Notes: generated from the sequence alone by a model not told the origin. Positions 53,760-64,000 are shown, numbered from the stretch's first letter. The stretch is 64,000 bases of DNA from Flavobacterium sp. 123 (GCF_003634825.1 NZ_RBXD01000001.1:704501-768500); one strand, 5' to 3'. A program made the numbers and translations.

Positions 53760-55205
53760 ATGGAAAAGATTATTGAAGAAAGTAAACAAGGTGAAAGTCT
53801 TGTTTTAGAAAACAAACCGGAGAATACAAAGAAACTCTTTATAGAAAGCTATGGCTGTGCGATGAACTTTTCGGACAGCGAAATAGTAGCTTCCATTTTG
53901 TCTGAAAACGGATTTAACACAACTCAGAAATTAGAAGAAGCAGATTTAGTTTTGGTCAACACATGCTCTATTCGAGACAAAGCAGAACAAACGATTCGCA
54001 AGCGTTTAGAGAAATACAATGCTGTAAAACGCATTAATCCAAAAATGAAAGTCGGCGTTTTAGGCTGTATGGCGGAACGTTTAAAAAGTCAATTCTTAGA
54101 AGAAGAAAAAATAGTAGATCTAGTTGTAGGTCCAGATGCTTATAAAGATTTGCCCAATTTACTTAGCGAAGTTGAAGAAGGACGGGATGCTATTAATGTG
54201 ATTTTGTCAAAAGATGAAACCTATGGAGACATCTCACCAGTTCGATTAATGAGCAACGGAATTACCGCTTTAGTTTCTATCACACGTGGTTGTGATAATA
54301 TGTGCACGTTTTGCGTAGTTCCTTTTACCCGAGGTCGTGAACGCAGTCGTGAGCCACAAAGTATTAGGAACGAAATTCAAGATTTATGGAATAAAGGTTT
54401 TAAAGAAATTACACTTTTAGGACAAAATGTTGACAGTTATTTATGGTATGGTGGCGGATTGAAAAAAGATTTTGAGAACGCAACTGAAATGCAAAAAGCA
54501 ACCGCAGTCGATTTTGATCAATTATTAGAAATGGTAGCCGTTGGTTTTCCTAAAATGCGTATTCGCTTTTCGACTTCAAATCCACAAGATATGCATGAAA
54601 GTGTTTTGCATGTTATTGCTAAACATCCAAATATTTGCAAACACATTCATTTACCTGTTCAATCCGGAAGTGATAGAATATTGAAAGAAATGAATCGTTT
54701 GCATACGCGCAAAGAATACATGACTTTGATTGATAAAATTAGAACTATTATCCCAAACAGCTCTATTTCGCAAGATATGATTTCAGGTTTTCCAACAGAA
54801 ACAGAAGAAGATCATCAAGATACTTTGAGTTTAATGGAGTATGTAAAATATAATTTTGGGTATATGTATTCTTATTCTGAACGTCCAGGAACATTGGCTG
54901 GAAGAAAAATGGAAGATGATGTTCCTGAAGAAACAAAAGCCAGAAGATTACAAGAAATTGTAGACTTGCAACAAAAACATGCTTGGTTGCGTTCAGAAGA
55001 ATTCATTGGTCAAACCGTAGAAGTTTTAGTAGAGAAAGTTTCGAAAAAATCAAAAGAAGAATTTTCAGGAAGAAATTCACAAAGTATTACGGTAGTTTTT
55101 CCAAAAGAGAATTATAAAATAGGAGATTTTGTAAATGTAAAAATAGAAAGCTGTACCAGCGGAACCTTGAAAGGAAAAGCAGTTGGATTAAGTGAAATGA
55201 ATTAA
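53760..55205 (+). CDS. miaB: tRNA-2-methylthio-N6-dimethylallyladenosine synthase
   Basis: MiaB adds the 2-methylthio group at A37 of tRNAs reading U-initial codons, with two [4Fe-4S] clusters. The N-terminal UPF0004 domain has its three Cys in ESYGCAMNFSDSE, NTCSIRDKAEQT and LGCMAERLK; the radical SAM triad is TRGCDNMCTFCVVPFTRGRE; a TRAM domain closes the protein. The 481 residues are standard. It opens a rightward series ending at secG. Confidence 0.97.
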   Translation: MEKIIEESKQGESLVLENKPENTKKLFIESYGCAMNFSDSEIVASILSENGFNTTQKLEEADLVLVNTCSIRDKAEQTIRKRLEKYNAVKRINPKMKVGVLGCMAERLKSQFLEEEKIVDLVVGPDAYKDLPNLLSEVEEGRDAINVILSKDETYGDISPVRLMSNGITALVSITRGCDNMCTFCVVPFTRGRERSREPQSIRNEIQDLWNKGFKEITLLGQNVDSYLWYGGGLKKDFENATEMQKATAVDFDQLLEMVAVGFPKMRIRFSTSNPQDMHESVLHVIAKHPNICKHIHLPVQSGSDRILKEMNRLHTRKEYMTLIDKIRTIIPNSSISQDMISGFPTETEEDHQDTLSLMEYVKYNFGYMYSYSERPGTLAGRKMEDDVPEETKARRLQEIVDLQQKHAWLRSEEFIGQTVEVLVEKVSKKSKEEFSGRNSQSITVVFPKENYKIGDFVNVKIESCTSGTLKGKAVGLSEMN

Positions 55206-55217
55206 ATAAAATCAACA

Positions 55218-55364
55218 ATGTCAAAAAAACACATACTAATTGGATTAATTGCTTTTATAGTGGGATTTGGCGTCACCTTTTATATTATCAGAACTTATTT
55301 TCCCAAACATAAAATTGAAAAAACCACTACTTTAAAAGGAACAGAAACAAAACCGCAAGAGTAG
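55218..55364 (+). CDS. 48-residue single-span membrane protein
   Basis: The ORF begins 12 bases after miaB (ATG 55218) and reads MSKKHILIGLIAFIVGFGVT then FYIIRTYFP, one membrane helix with basic residues before it, and a polar Lys/Thr/Glu tail to TAG 55362-55364. It is in phase with operon expression, with a 33-base gap to the activator gene. No family recognised. Its compact charged-hydrophobic-charged design and position make translation likely. Confidence 0.62.
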   Translation: MSKKHILIGLIAFIVGFGVTFYIIRTYFPKHKIEKTTTLKGTETKPQE

Positions 55365-55397
55365 TTTTAAAATAAGAGACGTTTAAGCCTAGAAATT

Positions 55398-56657
55398 ATG
55401 GATACAGTTCAATCAATAAAACAACGATTTGAGATTATTGGAAATGACCCAAAACTCAATCGCGCAATAGAGAAAGCCATTCAGGTTGCACCTACTGATA
55501 TTTCTGTTTTAGTCATTGGAGAAAGTGGGGTTGGAAAAGAAAGTATTCCGAAAATAATCCATTCTCTTTCGCATAGAAAACATGGAAAATACATTGCCGT
55601 GAACTGCGGAGCTATTCCTGAAGGAACAATTGACAGTGAACTTTTTGGACACGAAAAAGGTGCTTTTACAGGCGCGACAAGTACTCGTGAAGGATATTTT
55701 GAAGTAGCAGATGGTGGTACTATTTTTTTAGACGAAGTGGGTGAATTACCCCTAACTACTCAAGTAAGATTGCTTCGTGTACTTGAAAACGGAGAATTTA
55801 TAAAAGTAGGTTCTTCTCAAGTACAAAAAACAAATGTTAGAATTGTAGCAGCAACCAATGTGAACTTGTTTAATGCTATCGAAAAAGGGAAATTTAGGGA
55901 AGATTTATATTATCGTTTGAGTACCGTGGACATTGCCTTACCTCCATTACGCGAACGCAAAGATGATATTCATTTATTATTTAGAAAATTCGCCTCTGAT
56001 TTTGCTCATAAATATAAAATGCCTCCATTAAAACTAGATGAGAGTGCCGTACAATTGCTACAAAAATTCAGATGGAGCGGTAATATTCGTCAGTTAAGAA
56101 ACGTAGCTGAGCAGCTTTCTGTTTTAGAAACCAATCGTGATATTACAGCAGCAACTTTACAATCGTATCTACCAACAGAGGGAACTAATTTACCTTCGGT
56201 GATTAAAGATAAAAAAAGCGATAGTGATTTCAATACCGAAAGAGAAATTCTGTACAAAGTGCTTTTTGATATGAAAAGTGACCTACACGATTTGAAAAAG
56301 CTAACTTTAGAATTGATGCAAAATGGAAGTTCAAAAGTACAGGAGACAAATCAAAACTTGATTAAAAAAATATACGGTTCTAAAGAAAGTGATAGCGAAA
56401 TTGATTTTGAAGAAGAACCAAGAGCTACTTTAATTACCTCACAAAACAATCAAGATCACTATCAGGAACAAGAGGACAATTTTCTAGTTGCCGAAACGGT
56501 AGAAGAGGAAGAAGAAACCTTGCGCTTAGAACAAAAAGAAATAGAAATGATCAAAAAATCATTGGAAAAAAATAAAGGAAAACGAAAAGCAGCGGCTGAT
56601 GAATTGGGAATTTCTGAAAGAACTTTATATCGAAAAATAAAACAATTTGATCTTTAA
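55398..56657 (+). CDS. sigma-54-type AAA+ activator without receiver domain
   Basis: The central AAA+ domain has Walker A VIGESGVGKESIPKIIH, the sigma-54-contact loop FGHEKGAFTGAT, Walker B GGTIFLDEVGEL, and WSGNIRQLRNVAEQL (usually GNVREL). A Fis-type helix-turn-helix ends the chain (RKAAADELGISERTLYRKIKQ). No N-terminal receiver or sensory domain precedes the ATPase (residues 1-20 are its lead-in), so control must come from another protein, from levels, or from the Glu/Gln-rich segment of residues 285-385. It lies in the miaB-secG series. Confidence 0.92.
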   Translation: MDTVQSIKQRFEIIGNDPKLNRAIEKAIQVAPTDISVLVIGESGVGKESIPKIIHSLSHRKHGKYIAVNCGAIPEGTIDSELFGHEKGAFTGATSTREGYFEVADGGTIFLDEVGELPLTTQVRLLRVLENGEFIKVGSSQVQKTNVRIVAATNVNLFNAIEKGKFREDLYYRLSTVDIALPPLRERKDDIHLLFRKFASDFAHKYKMPPLKLDESAVQLLQKFRWSGNIRQLRNVAEQLSVLETNRDITAATLQSYLPTEGTNLPSVIKDKKSDSDFNTEREILYKVLFDMKSDLHDLKKLTLELMQNGSSKVQETNQNLIKKIYGSKESDSEIDFEEEPRATLITSQNNQDHYQEQEDNFLVAETVEEEEETLRLEQKEIEMIKKSLEKNKGKRKAAADELGISERTLYRKIKQFDL

Positions 56658-56702
56658 ATAATTCTCGATTAATTTTGAATATCTTTGAAATTTAAATTTA
56701 TA

Positions 56703-57206
56703 ATGAAAAACATAAAGTATATTTTTATTTTGTTAATCTTCGTGACTTTCAATAGTTGCTCGGTTTACAACTTTACAGGAACAGGAAAAATTGACGCCAA
56801 AACTTTTCAGGTTAATTTTTTTCAAAATAATGCCGAGCTAATTGAGCCAGGAATTGACAGGACATTTACTTTAAAACTTCAAGATTTAATTCAAAATCAA
56901 ACTAATTTAAATTTAGTAAAAAACGGTGGAGACTTAACTTATGAAGGGGAAATCGTAGATTACCGTATAAGTCCAATGACTGCTACAGCAGATCAACAAG
57001 CATCACAAAACCGTTTAAAAATAAGAGTAAATGTTCGCTTTACCAATAAGAATAAAGAAACAGATAATTTTGAGAAAACATTTGAGTTTTATGATGATTA
57101 TCCTGCAAATCAACAATTAGTAGGCTCGCAACTTAGTAAATCACTTGACATCATTTTTGAACGTATTACGCAAGACATCTTCAATGAATCTCTTGCTAAA
57201 TGGTAA
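56703..57206 (+). CDS. lptE: LPS-assembly lipoprotein LptE family
   Basis: LptE plugs the LptD barrel at the outer membrane for lipopolysaccharide insertion. The lipobox is VTFNSCSVYNF, and the mature part shows the family pattern FTGTGKIDAKTFQVNFFQNN, GGDLTYEGEIVDYRISP and TADQQASQNRLKIRVNVRF. The 167-residue size fits. I use ATG 56703 (MKNIKYIFILLIF) instead of 56685, as it gives a standard lipoprotein signal. It follows the activator by 45 bases. Confidence 0.88.
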   Translation: MKNIKYIFILLIFVTFNSCSVYNFTGTGKIDAKTFQVNFFQNNAELIEPGIDRTFTLKLQDLIQNQTNLNLVKNGGDLTYEGEIVDYRISPMTATADQQASQNRLKIRVNVRFTNKNKETDNFEKTFEFYDDYPANQQLVGSQLSKSLDIIFERITQDIFNESLAKW

Positions 57207-57219
57207 ATGAACAACCTTT

Positions 57220-58071
57220 ATGAATGTAACAGATTATACTTATTTAATTAACAAACCAGATGCTATTAATGAAAAGCAAACGGAAGCTTTAGGAAATGTA
57301 TTGGCCGAGTACCCTTATTTTCAAAGTGCCCGTGCTTTGCGTTTAAAAGGGCTGTACAACCAAAATAGTTTTAAGTACAATTATGCATTAAAAGTTACCG
57401 CAGCCCATACAACCGATAGAACTGTATTATTTGATTTTATTACTTCAGATACTTTTACAGCAATTCAAAAAGGATATTACGACAAAAAAGTACTTGAACT
57501 TCTTGACATTAAAGTAATTGACAGTGAACTAATTGTCTCTGAAGAAAAAACAGAACCTAAAGGCGCTCTTGAAACATCTATTCTGACTTCCATCAAAGAA
57601 GCTTCGGTATCTGAAATCTCAGATAACACTAAATTAGCAGAAGAAAAATTAGACATTGGAAAACCTTTGGATTTTTCTAAAAACGAAAAACACTCGTTTC
57701 AGGAATGGTTACAATTATCTCGAACACAACCTATTGTAAGAGAGTCCGATCAAAAACCTCCTGTAGAGTTAGTTCCAATAGACGAAAACAAAAAGAAAAA
57801 ATCGGAATTGATTGATAAGTTTATTGAGACAAATCCGAAAATTTCACCAATTAAGCACAATACAACATCTCATGCTACTTTTGACCTGAATAAAGACGAT
57901 AATTCATCGTTAATGACAGAAACATTAGCCAGAGTGTATTTAGAGCAAAAAAAATATCAAAAAGCAATTCAAGCTTATGAAATATTAATTTTGAAATATC
58001 CAGAAAAAAGTAGTTTCTTTGCAGACCATATTTCAGATATTAAAATTTTACAACAAAATCATAATAATTAA
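57220..58071 (+). CDS. cytosolic protein with C-terminal TPR-like repeat, unknown function
   Basis: The 283 residues have no signal or membrane segment. The N-terminal third (YTYLINKPDAINEKQTEALG, YFQSARALRLKGLYNQNSFK, YNYALKVTAAHTTDRTVLFD) is helical and conserved in appearance; the centre is polar and probably flexible; the end ETLARVYLEQKKYQKAIQAY is one TPR-like hairpin. It lies 13 bases after lptE and 3 bases before secG, so it may serve envelope biogenesis, but that is context only. Confidence 0.72.
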   Translation: MNVTDYTYLINKPDAINEKQTEALGNVLAEYPYFQSARALRLKGLYNQNSFKYNYALKVTAAHTTDRTVLFDFITSDTFTAIQKGYYDKKVLELLDIKVIDSELIVSEEKTEPKGALETSILTSIKEASVSEISDNTKLAEEKLDIGKPLDFSKNEKHSFQEWLQLSRTQPIVRESDQKPPVELVPIDENKKKKSELIDKFIETNPKISPIKHNTTSHATFDLNKDDNSSLMTETLARVYLEQKKYQKAIQAYEILILKYPEKSSFFADHISDIKILQQNHNN

Positions 58072-58074
58072 ACA

Positions 58075-58419
58075 ATGAGCACATTTTCAATTTTTTTAGT
58101 TTTAATCACAATAGTTTGTTTTCTATTGGTAGTAGTAATAATGGTTCAAAACCCTAAAGGTGGTGGATTATCTTCATCTATTGGAGGTTCTCAAATGCTA
58201 GGTGGAGTTCAAAAAACTACTGACTTTTTAGATAAAAGTACTTGGACATTAGCAACTATACTTATTGCTCTTATATTACTTTCTAGTTTAAGTTTCACAG
58301 GTTCATTAAGCGATACTGATTCAAAAATTATTGAAAAAACAGAAAGCGCAGCTCCTAGCACAACTGCTCCAGTAGCTCCTGCTCAAAACACACCTGCCGC
58401 AACTACTCCAGCAAAATAA
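58075..58419 (+). CDS. secG: preprotein translocase subunit SecG
   Basis: SecG joins SecYE in the inner-membrane translocon. Two spans are present, IFLVLITIVCFLLVVVIMVQ and TWTLATILIALILLSSLSF, separated by the family loop QNPKGGGLSSSIGGSQMLGG. The Ala/Pro/Thr-rich C-terminal tail of about 30 residues is longer than in E. coli. At 114 residues it is normal for Bacteroidetes. It ends the rightward series; a terminator follows. Confidence 0.94.
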   Translation: MSTFSIFLVLITIVCFLLVVVIMVQNPKGGGLSSSIGGSQMLGGVQKTTDFLDKSTWTLATILIALILLSSLSFTGSLSDTDSKIIEKTESAAPSTTAPVAPAQNTPAATTPAK

Positions 58420-58438
58420 TTTATCCTTATATAGAATG

Positions 58439-58472
58439 ATGCCAGCCTGTCAAAGCTGGCATTTTTTTTAAG
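58439..58472 (+). terminator. terminator of secG with a competing distal pairing
   Basis: ATGCCAGC and GCTGGCAT form an 8-base stem followed by a T run. The left arm extended to ATGCCAGCCT can also pair perfectly with AGGCTGGCAT at 58492-58501, so two structures are possible. Confidence 0.8.
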
Positions 58473-58555
58473 AAAAATTGTCAGTTCAAGTAGGCTGGCA
58501 TAATTTCTGAAATTGCATTTGCAATCATTTAAAAATATTAAAAAAATATAAAATC

Positions 58556-58831
58556 ATGGCTTTAAACATTAAACCTCTTTCAGATCGCGTTCTTATAGAA
58601 CCAGTAGCTGCTGAAACAAAAACTGCTTCAGGAATTTTTATTCCAGATACAGCAAAAGAAAAACCACAAAAAGGAACTGTTGTCGCTGTTGGAAATGGCA
58701 CAAAAGACCACACAATGACTGTAAAAATTGGAGATACTGTTCTTTACGGAAAATATGCTGGTACAGAATTAAAACTAGAAGGAAAAGATTATTTGATTAT
58801 GAGAGAAGACGATATTTTAGCAATCATCTAA
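58556..58831 (+). CDS. groES: co-chaperonin GroES
   Basis: GroES caps the GroEL chamber. The 91 residues show the family features [20 protein letters not shown] (with the mobile loop [14 protein letters not shown]), [13 protein letters not shown] and [20 protein letters not shown]. It is 123 bases before groEL, a wider gap than usual, filled by two GC-rich repeats. No CIRCE element precedes it; a TTGCA-type palindrome (ATTGCA-tt-TGCAAT) occurs at 58512-58525. Confidence 0.97.
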   Translation: MALNIKPLSDRVLIEPVAAETKTASGIFIPDTAKEKPQKGTVVAVGNGTKDHTMTVKIGDTVLYGKYAGTELKLEGKDYLIMREDDILAII

Positions 58832-60583
<1,752 letters not shown>

Positions 60584-60612
60584 TTTATTTACAAATTCAA
60601 TTTTTATTATAA

Positions 60613-60650
60613 CAAAAAAATCCGTTCGGTTATCGAACGGATTTTTTTAT
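60613..60650. terminator. bidirectional terminator between groEL and the DedA gene
   Basis: AAATCCGTTCG and CGAACGGATTT with A and T runs form a strong stem between convergent genes. Confidence 0.9.
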
Positions 60651-60665
60651 TTATGTAGAATAAAT

Positions 60666-61343
60666 TTATTTTAAATGTACATTCTTTTTCAAAAGCTTGA
60701 ATAAAACGGGAATAGTAGATATCAATACAATAATGATAACAATATACTCAATATGCTCTTTTAAATCAATTCCGTATTCTAGAAAAACGCCATACAAATA
60801 ATGGCCTGAAAAGATCAAAATAAAGGACCATAAAAAAGAACTTAAAATATTAAAGAACATAAATTTCTTTTTATCCATAGATACAATTCCTGCAACAATA
60901 GGAGCAAATGTTCTAAAAATAGGCAGAAAACGGGCAAAGATTATAGCTTTCCCACCATACTTCTCAAAGAAATCTTTCGACTGTAGTAAGTATTTTTTCT
61001 TGAACCAAAAAGTATCTTCTTTTTTAAATAAATAATACCCACTTTTAGCTCCAAACCAGTACCCTACCATATTCCCAACAACACCTGAAATTGCAATAAG
61101 AACAGCTAACAAAACTACATTTACAAAATCACTTTCTATTATGATTAAATTTTGAACTAAATCACGACTGTAAATTCCTGCAAGAAAAAGCAAACTGTCT
61201 CCAGGAAGAAAAAATCCTGCAAAAAGACCTGTTTCAGCAAAAACAATAAAAATAACGATATATAAACCTATTTGAATCCCCCCAATATTTAAGGTAATAT
61301 AAAATTCCGGATTAAGTAATTGAGTCCAATCAAAATTATTCAT
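60666..61343 (-). CDS. DedA-family membrane protein
   Basis: DedA proteins are inner-membrane proteins implicated in lipid flipping and envelope energetics. The family motifs are FAETGLFAGFFLPGDSLLFL and the conserved FARFLPIFRTFAPIVAG, with GNMVGYWFGAKSGYYLF between. About five hydrophobic segments in 225 residues. The start ATG 61343 gives a normal length. It is alone between the groEL terminator and the HMA gene terminator. Confidence 0.93.
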   Translation of the reverse strand: MNNFDWTQLLNPEFYITLNIGGIQIGLYIVIFIVFAETGLFAGFFLPGDSLLFLAGIYSRDLVQNLIIIESDFVNVVLLAVLIAISGVVGNMVGYWFGAKSGYYLFKKEDTFWFKKKYLLQSKDFFEKYGGKAIIFARFLPIFRTFAPIVAGIVSMDKKKFMFFNILSSFLWSFILIFSGHYLYGVFLEYGIDLKEHIEYIVIIIVLISTIPVLFKLLKKNVHLK

Positions 61344-61468
61344 AAAAAGAGTTGTATTTTAATAGTTTGTGAAAGTAAGAATAATTTACCTTAACCACAA
61401 TTTATTGCTATTTTTTAAAGTTTTATTAACGCTTAATCACAACATATTCTCCTTCATAAAAGAATAAG

Positions 61469-61499
61469 AAAAAGCCCAAATATTTATTTTGGGCTTTCA
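61469..61499 (-). terminator. terminator downstream of the HMA-domain gene
   Basis: AAGCCCAAA and TTTGGGCTT form the stem; on the minus strand it is followed by T-rich sequence. It abuts the HMA gene stop codon. Confidence 0.8.
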
Positions 61500-61501
61500 T
61501 T

Positions 61502-61876
61502 TTATTTTCTTTCATACTGACAACATGTGGGTAAACTTTCATAATCCTTATCCTCTGATTTCACTTCATCGGTATCATGCCCCACTTTAGCCACCGCTTT
61601 TTTAACATCTAAAAGAGAACTTTTTTCCTCATTCAAAATTAAACTCAATTGATGTGTTTCAATATCCCATGATGCTGATTTCACCCCGTCAACTGTATAA
61701 GCTGCTTTCTGAATTCGTTTTTGACACTGTTCACAATCCCCATTCACTTCAGTGACATACTTGGCATTTTTACTCTTTTTTTGCTTTGCCAGATCGCTGT
61801 TACTCGTGTCTTGAGCTTGAACTGAAAATCCAACTAAGGTTACTACTAGTGCTATAATTATATTTTTGATTTTCAT
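61502..61876 (-). CDS. secreted heavy-metal-associated (HMA) domain protein
   Basis: After a signal peptide (NIIIALVVTLVGFSVQAQ) a single HMA domain follows: VTEVNGDCEQCQKRIQKAAY carries the CxxC-like metal site (Cys-Glu-Gln-Cys) and the rest (VDGVKSASWDIETHQLSLIL, DVKKAVAKVGHDTDEV) matches the fold. A second Cys pair lies at the end (LPTCCQY). The 124 residues suggest a periplasmic metal carrier. It follows the TonB receptor by 25 bases on the same strand, so both likely act on one metal, perhaps copper. Confidence 0.9.
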   Translation of the reverse strand: MKIKNIIIALVVTLVGFSVQAQDTSNSDLAKQKKSKNAKYVTEVNGDCEQCQKRIQKAAYTVDGVKSASWDIETHQLSLILNEEKSSLLDVKKAVAKVGHDTDEVKSEDKDYESLPTCCQYERK

Positions 61877-61901
61877 ACTATTTGATTTTTAATATTTATT
61901 C

Positions 61902-63926
61902 TTATTTTATTTTAAAACGTAAGCCTGCATAATACATCTGCCCAAAAACTGGCGCATATACAATTGATGCATCAAAATTGGGACCAAAAGGATTTTCAGA
62001 CCCCAGGATGGCTTTTTCTTGTTTGTAATTTCCAATGTTTTCCCCTCCAATATAAACCTCAAATGTCGGCGAAAATATTTTGGTGATTTGCATATTCATT
62101 AAAGAATAAGCGGAAGAAAACTCAGGTAACTTATCCCCAATAGGATTGGTTGAAGTATTAGGCAATTGCTGTTGTCCAATCCAATTAAAAGTATAATCAA
62201 ATTTCCACTGTTGTCCTTTTTCACCAATAGGAGTTTCATATTCTAAATTTCCAAAAAAACGATGTTTCGCTTGTAATGCTTTTTGAAATTTTCCTGACAA
62301 ATAATCCGTCTGAATATCATAAAACTTATAGGCTGAGCGTAAATTCAAATGATTTATAATTTCATAATTGAATTCAACCTGTAAACTATTCGCATTTGAT
62401 TTTCCATTCAAATTATAAAACAGAACTTCTTGTGGACTTTGCATCACATCAACTATCGCTTGGTTTTGAAAATCGGTTCGGTATAAATCAAAACCAACAT
62501 CGGCACTTTTGCCAAAAAGCATGAATTTTTGTGAAAAACTCAGCCCATAATTCCAAGCAATTTCAGGATTTAAACCATAGATTTTTCCATTAGAATTTAC
62601 TATTTCTAAAGTTCTTGAACTAGCAAAAAGAGGCTGATTTTCTGCAAAAATATTGGCACTTCGTTTTCCTCTACCGGCTGAAAATCTTAAGACTGCATTT
62701 TTCCAAGGATTATATCTCAGGTGTAATCTTGGCGTAAAAAACGTTCCTAAACGATTGTGATTATCAACTCTTCCACCAAGTATGACGCTAAAATTATCAT
62801 TATTATCATAGGTATATTCAAAAAAAGCACCAACCGAATTATCAATTCGGCTATAGTCATTTACGTTTACAAATTCTTGGTATTTATCATATGTGAAATT
62901 CAAACCTGTAGCAAATTTGTTCATCGTATTATCAATAATCGAATTAAAAATCAAATTTGAATAATAGCTACTTTGCTTGATATTGTATTGATTTAAACCA
63001 AAATAAGATTGTTGATTATGGCTATTAAAAGCATTCTGAAAACCAACACTTTGATAGGGCATATCTTTAAAAACATATCCAACTTTTGTGGAAATATCCA
63101 ATCGTTCTGTATTGATTTCTGAACCCCAATGATTTGTAGTGCCTTTATCTCTTTTAGGATCAAAGGCTAATTCTCCCATTTGTTTTTCATCATTCATATA
63201 TCTAAAATTGATGAAACTCACCCAGCCTTTTTCAGCGTTATAATATTGATATCTATTAAGAATATTAATTTGCTTCGCCAAAGGATTATCTAAGAAACCA
63301 TCGTCATTCATATCTGTTTTTGCAACTCGTGTATTACCGTGCAAAAACAAACTACCACTCCATTTATCTGAGATTTTAGTATTGAAATGCGTATTTAATT
63401 CGAAGCGAGAATCGGTTGAACCGTATGCGTTCAAGAAAAATGGAATATCATTAATTGGCTTAATCAGTTCCGTATTAATCTGACCAGAAATGCTTTCGTA
63501 GCCATTAACTACACTTCCCGCACCTTTGGTAATTTGAATACTTTCAACCCAAGTTCCGGGTGTAAATGACAATCCATATGCTTGTGAAGCACCTCGAACA
63601 GAAGGAATATTCTCTTCGGTAATCATCAAATAAGGGCTTGTTAACCCTAACATTTTGATTTGTTTGGTCCCTGTTAAAGCATCTGAAAAATTGACATCGA
63701 TTGACGGATTGGTTTCAAAACTCTCCGCCAGATTGCAACAAGCTGCTTTAAGTAATTCTTTACTTGTTACTATTGTGGTATTACCGGTTAACGTAAAGGA
63801 TTTTTGAATCCCTTTTCGCTTTTTGATGACTTTGACTTCTTTTAGTTTTTCTTCATTCAACTTTTCTTGAGAAAAAACAGCTTCTGAAACCAAAACAAAA
63901 ACAAAAAGCATGATAAGTTTTTGCAT
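61902..63926 (-). CDS. TonB-dependent outer-membrane receptor, probably metal-linked
   Basis: The 674 residues have a signal peptide ending near VFSQE, a plug domain with TSKELLKAACCNLAESFETN, IKMLGLTSPYLMITEENIPS and WVESIQITKGAGSVVNGYES, and a 22-strand barrel ending in YAGLRFKIK. There is no N-terminal carboxypeptidase-like repeat typical of SusC receptors. Its pairing with the HMA gene suggests import of a metal or metal chelate. The paired Cys in the plug is notable. The upstream region (63927-64000) shows no clear promoter before the window ends. Confidence 0.9.
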   Translation of the reverse strand: MQKLIMLFVFVLVSEAVFSQEKLNEEKLKEVKVIKKRKGIQKSFTLTGNTTIVTSKELLKAACCNLAESFETNPSIDVNFSDALTGTKQIKMLGLTSPYLMITEENIPSVRGASQAYGLSFTPGTWVESIQITKGAGSVVNGYESISGQINTELIKPINDIPFFLNAYGSTDSRFELNTHFNTKISDKWSGSLFLHGNTRVAKTDMNDDGFLDNPLAKQINILNRYQYYNAEKGWVSFINFRYMNDEKQMGELAFDPKRDKGTTNHWGSEINTERLDISTKVGYVFKDMPYQSVGFQNAFNSHNQQSYFGLNQYNIKQSSYYSNLIFNSIIDNTMNKFATGLNFTYDKYQEFVNVNDYSRIDNSVGAFFEYTYDNNDNFSVILGGRVDNHNRLGTFFTPRLHLRYNPWKNAVLRFSAGRGKRSANIFAENQPLFASSRTLEIVNSNGKIYGLNPEIAWNYGLSFSQKFMLFGKSADVGFDLYRTDFQNQAIVDVMQSPQEVLFYNLNGKSNANSLQVEFNYEIINHLNLRSAYKFYDIQTDYLSGKFQKALQAKHRFFGNLEYETPIGEKGQQWKFDYTFNWIGQQQLPNTSTNPIGDKLPEFSSAYSLMNMQITKIFSPTFEVYIGGENIGNYKQEKAILGSENPFGPNFDASIVYAPVFGQMYYAGLRFKIK

Positions 63927-64000
63927 GATAAAAAATTTTAATGTTTATAAAAAAGTGACTTCAAACCAAAAAATGATTTGACTTTTAAAACATTAAAATC

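Noticed and set aside
58481..58530. Possible sigma-54 promoter (TGGCA...TTGC) before groES
   Set aside because: The spacing between the two parts is far longer than the five bases required.

Overview
The window is a stretch of AT-rich chromosome from a gliding member of the Flavobacteriaceae, most likely Flavobacterium or a close relative. Four things point there. It carries a gldK-gldL-gldM-gldN gliding/type IX secretion block. Many genes are preceded by the Bacteroidetes -7 promoter element TAnnTTTG, with few Shine-Dalgarno sequences. Several families typical of the group are present (DUF5522, GSCFA, an OprO/P-type porin ahead of pst, a TonB-dependent receptor). Intergenic repeats look like those scattered through Flavobacterium genomes. 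No phage, insertion sequence, CRISPR array or rRNA operon was seen, and most of the window is core chromosome.

Left end (1-7542) is an accessory block for nitrogen oxides and low oxygen. A copper nitrite reductase fused to cytochrome c (nirK) is followed by a free copy of its own cytochrome domain and a NirV-like protein that runs off the edge. Divergent to it lie ric (iron-sulfur cluster repair after NO damage), the anaerobic ribonucleotide reductase genes nrdD and nrdG, and an Rrf2 regulator with an NsrR-like three-cysteine cluster. The large NrdD ends at its zinc site and lacks the glycyl-radical tail. That tail is encoded by a separate 54-codon gene between nrdD and nrdG, which is the most striking observation here. 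Two palindrome classes, GACA-N4-TGTC and ATGAT-N4-ATCAT, recur upstream of nirK, ric and the Rrf2 gene and suggest a shared NO or oxygen regulon.

7543-23000 is mixed housekeeping: nadA-nadB, hemL, a LysM glucosaminidase, a D-cysteine desulfhydrase-like enzyme, urocanate hydratase without other hut genes, a group III truncated haemoglobin, a GSCFA protein and alaS. 23000-32670 holds an M23 peptidase and MerR regulator, a LemA/TPM trio, a TPR protein, a second Rrf2 regulator, then an inorganic phosphate uptake operon (porin-pstS-pstC-pstA-pstB). 32664-36041 has the GTPases Der and Era, a hairpin-rich repeat element and two tandem initiator tRNA genes.

36000-44800 carries a plant-type LRR lipoprotein candidate, small membrane proteins, pterin dehydratase, a divergent pair of lipid kinase and App1-type phosphatase, an ABC-F ATPase and a FAD oxidoreductase. 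44798-49441 is the gliding/T9SS core and motor, read leftward from a likely promoter buried in the upstream gene, an arginase-fold protein with a degenerate metal site, which is followed upstream by topA. 53760-58419 is a rightward run from miaB through a sigma-54-type activator without receiver domain, lptE and secG. groES-groEL, a DedA protein and a metal-linked HMA/TonB receptor pair finish the window.
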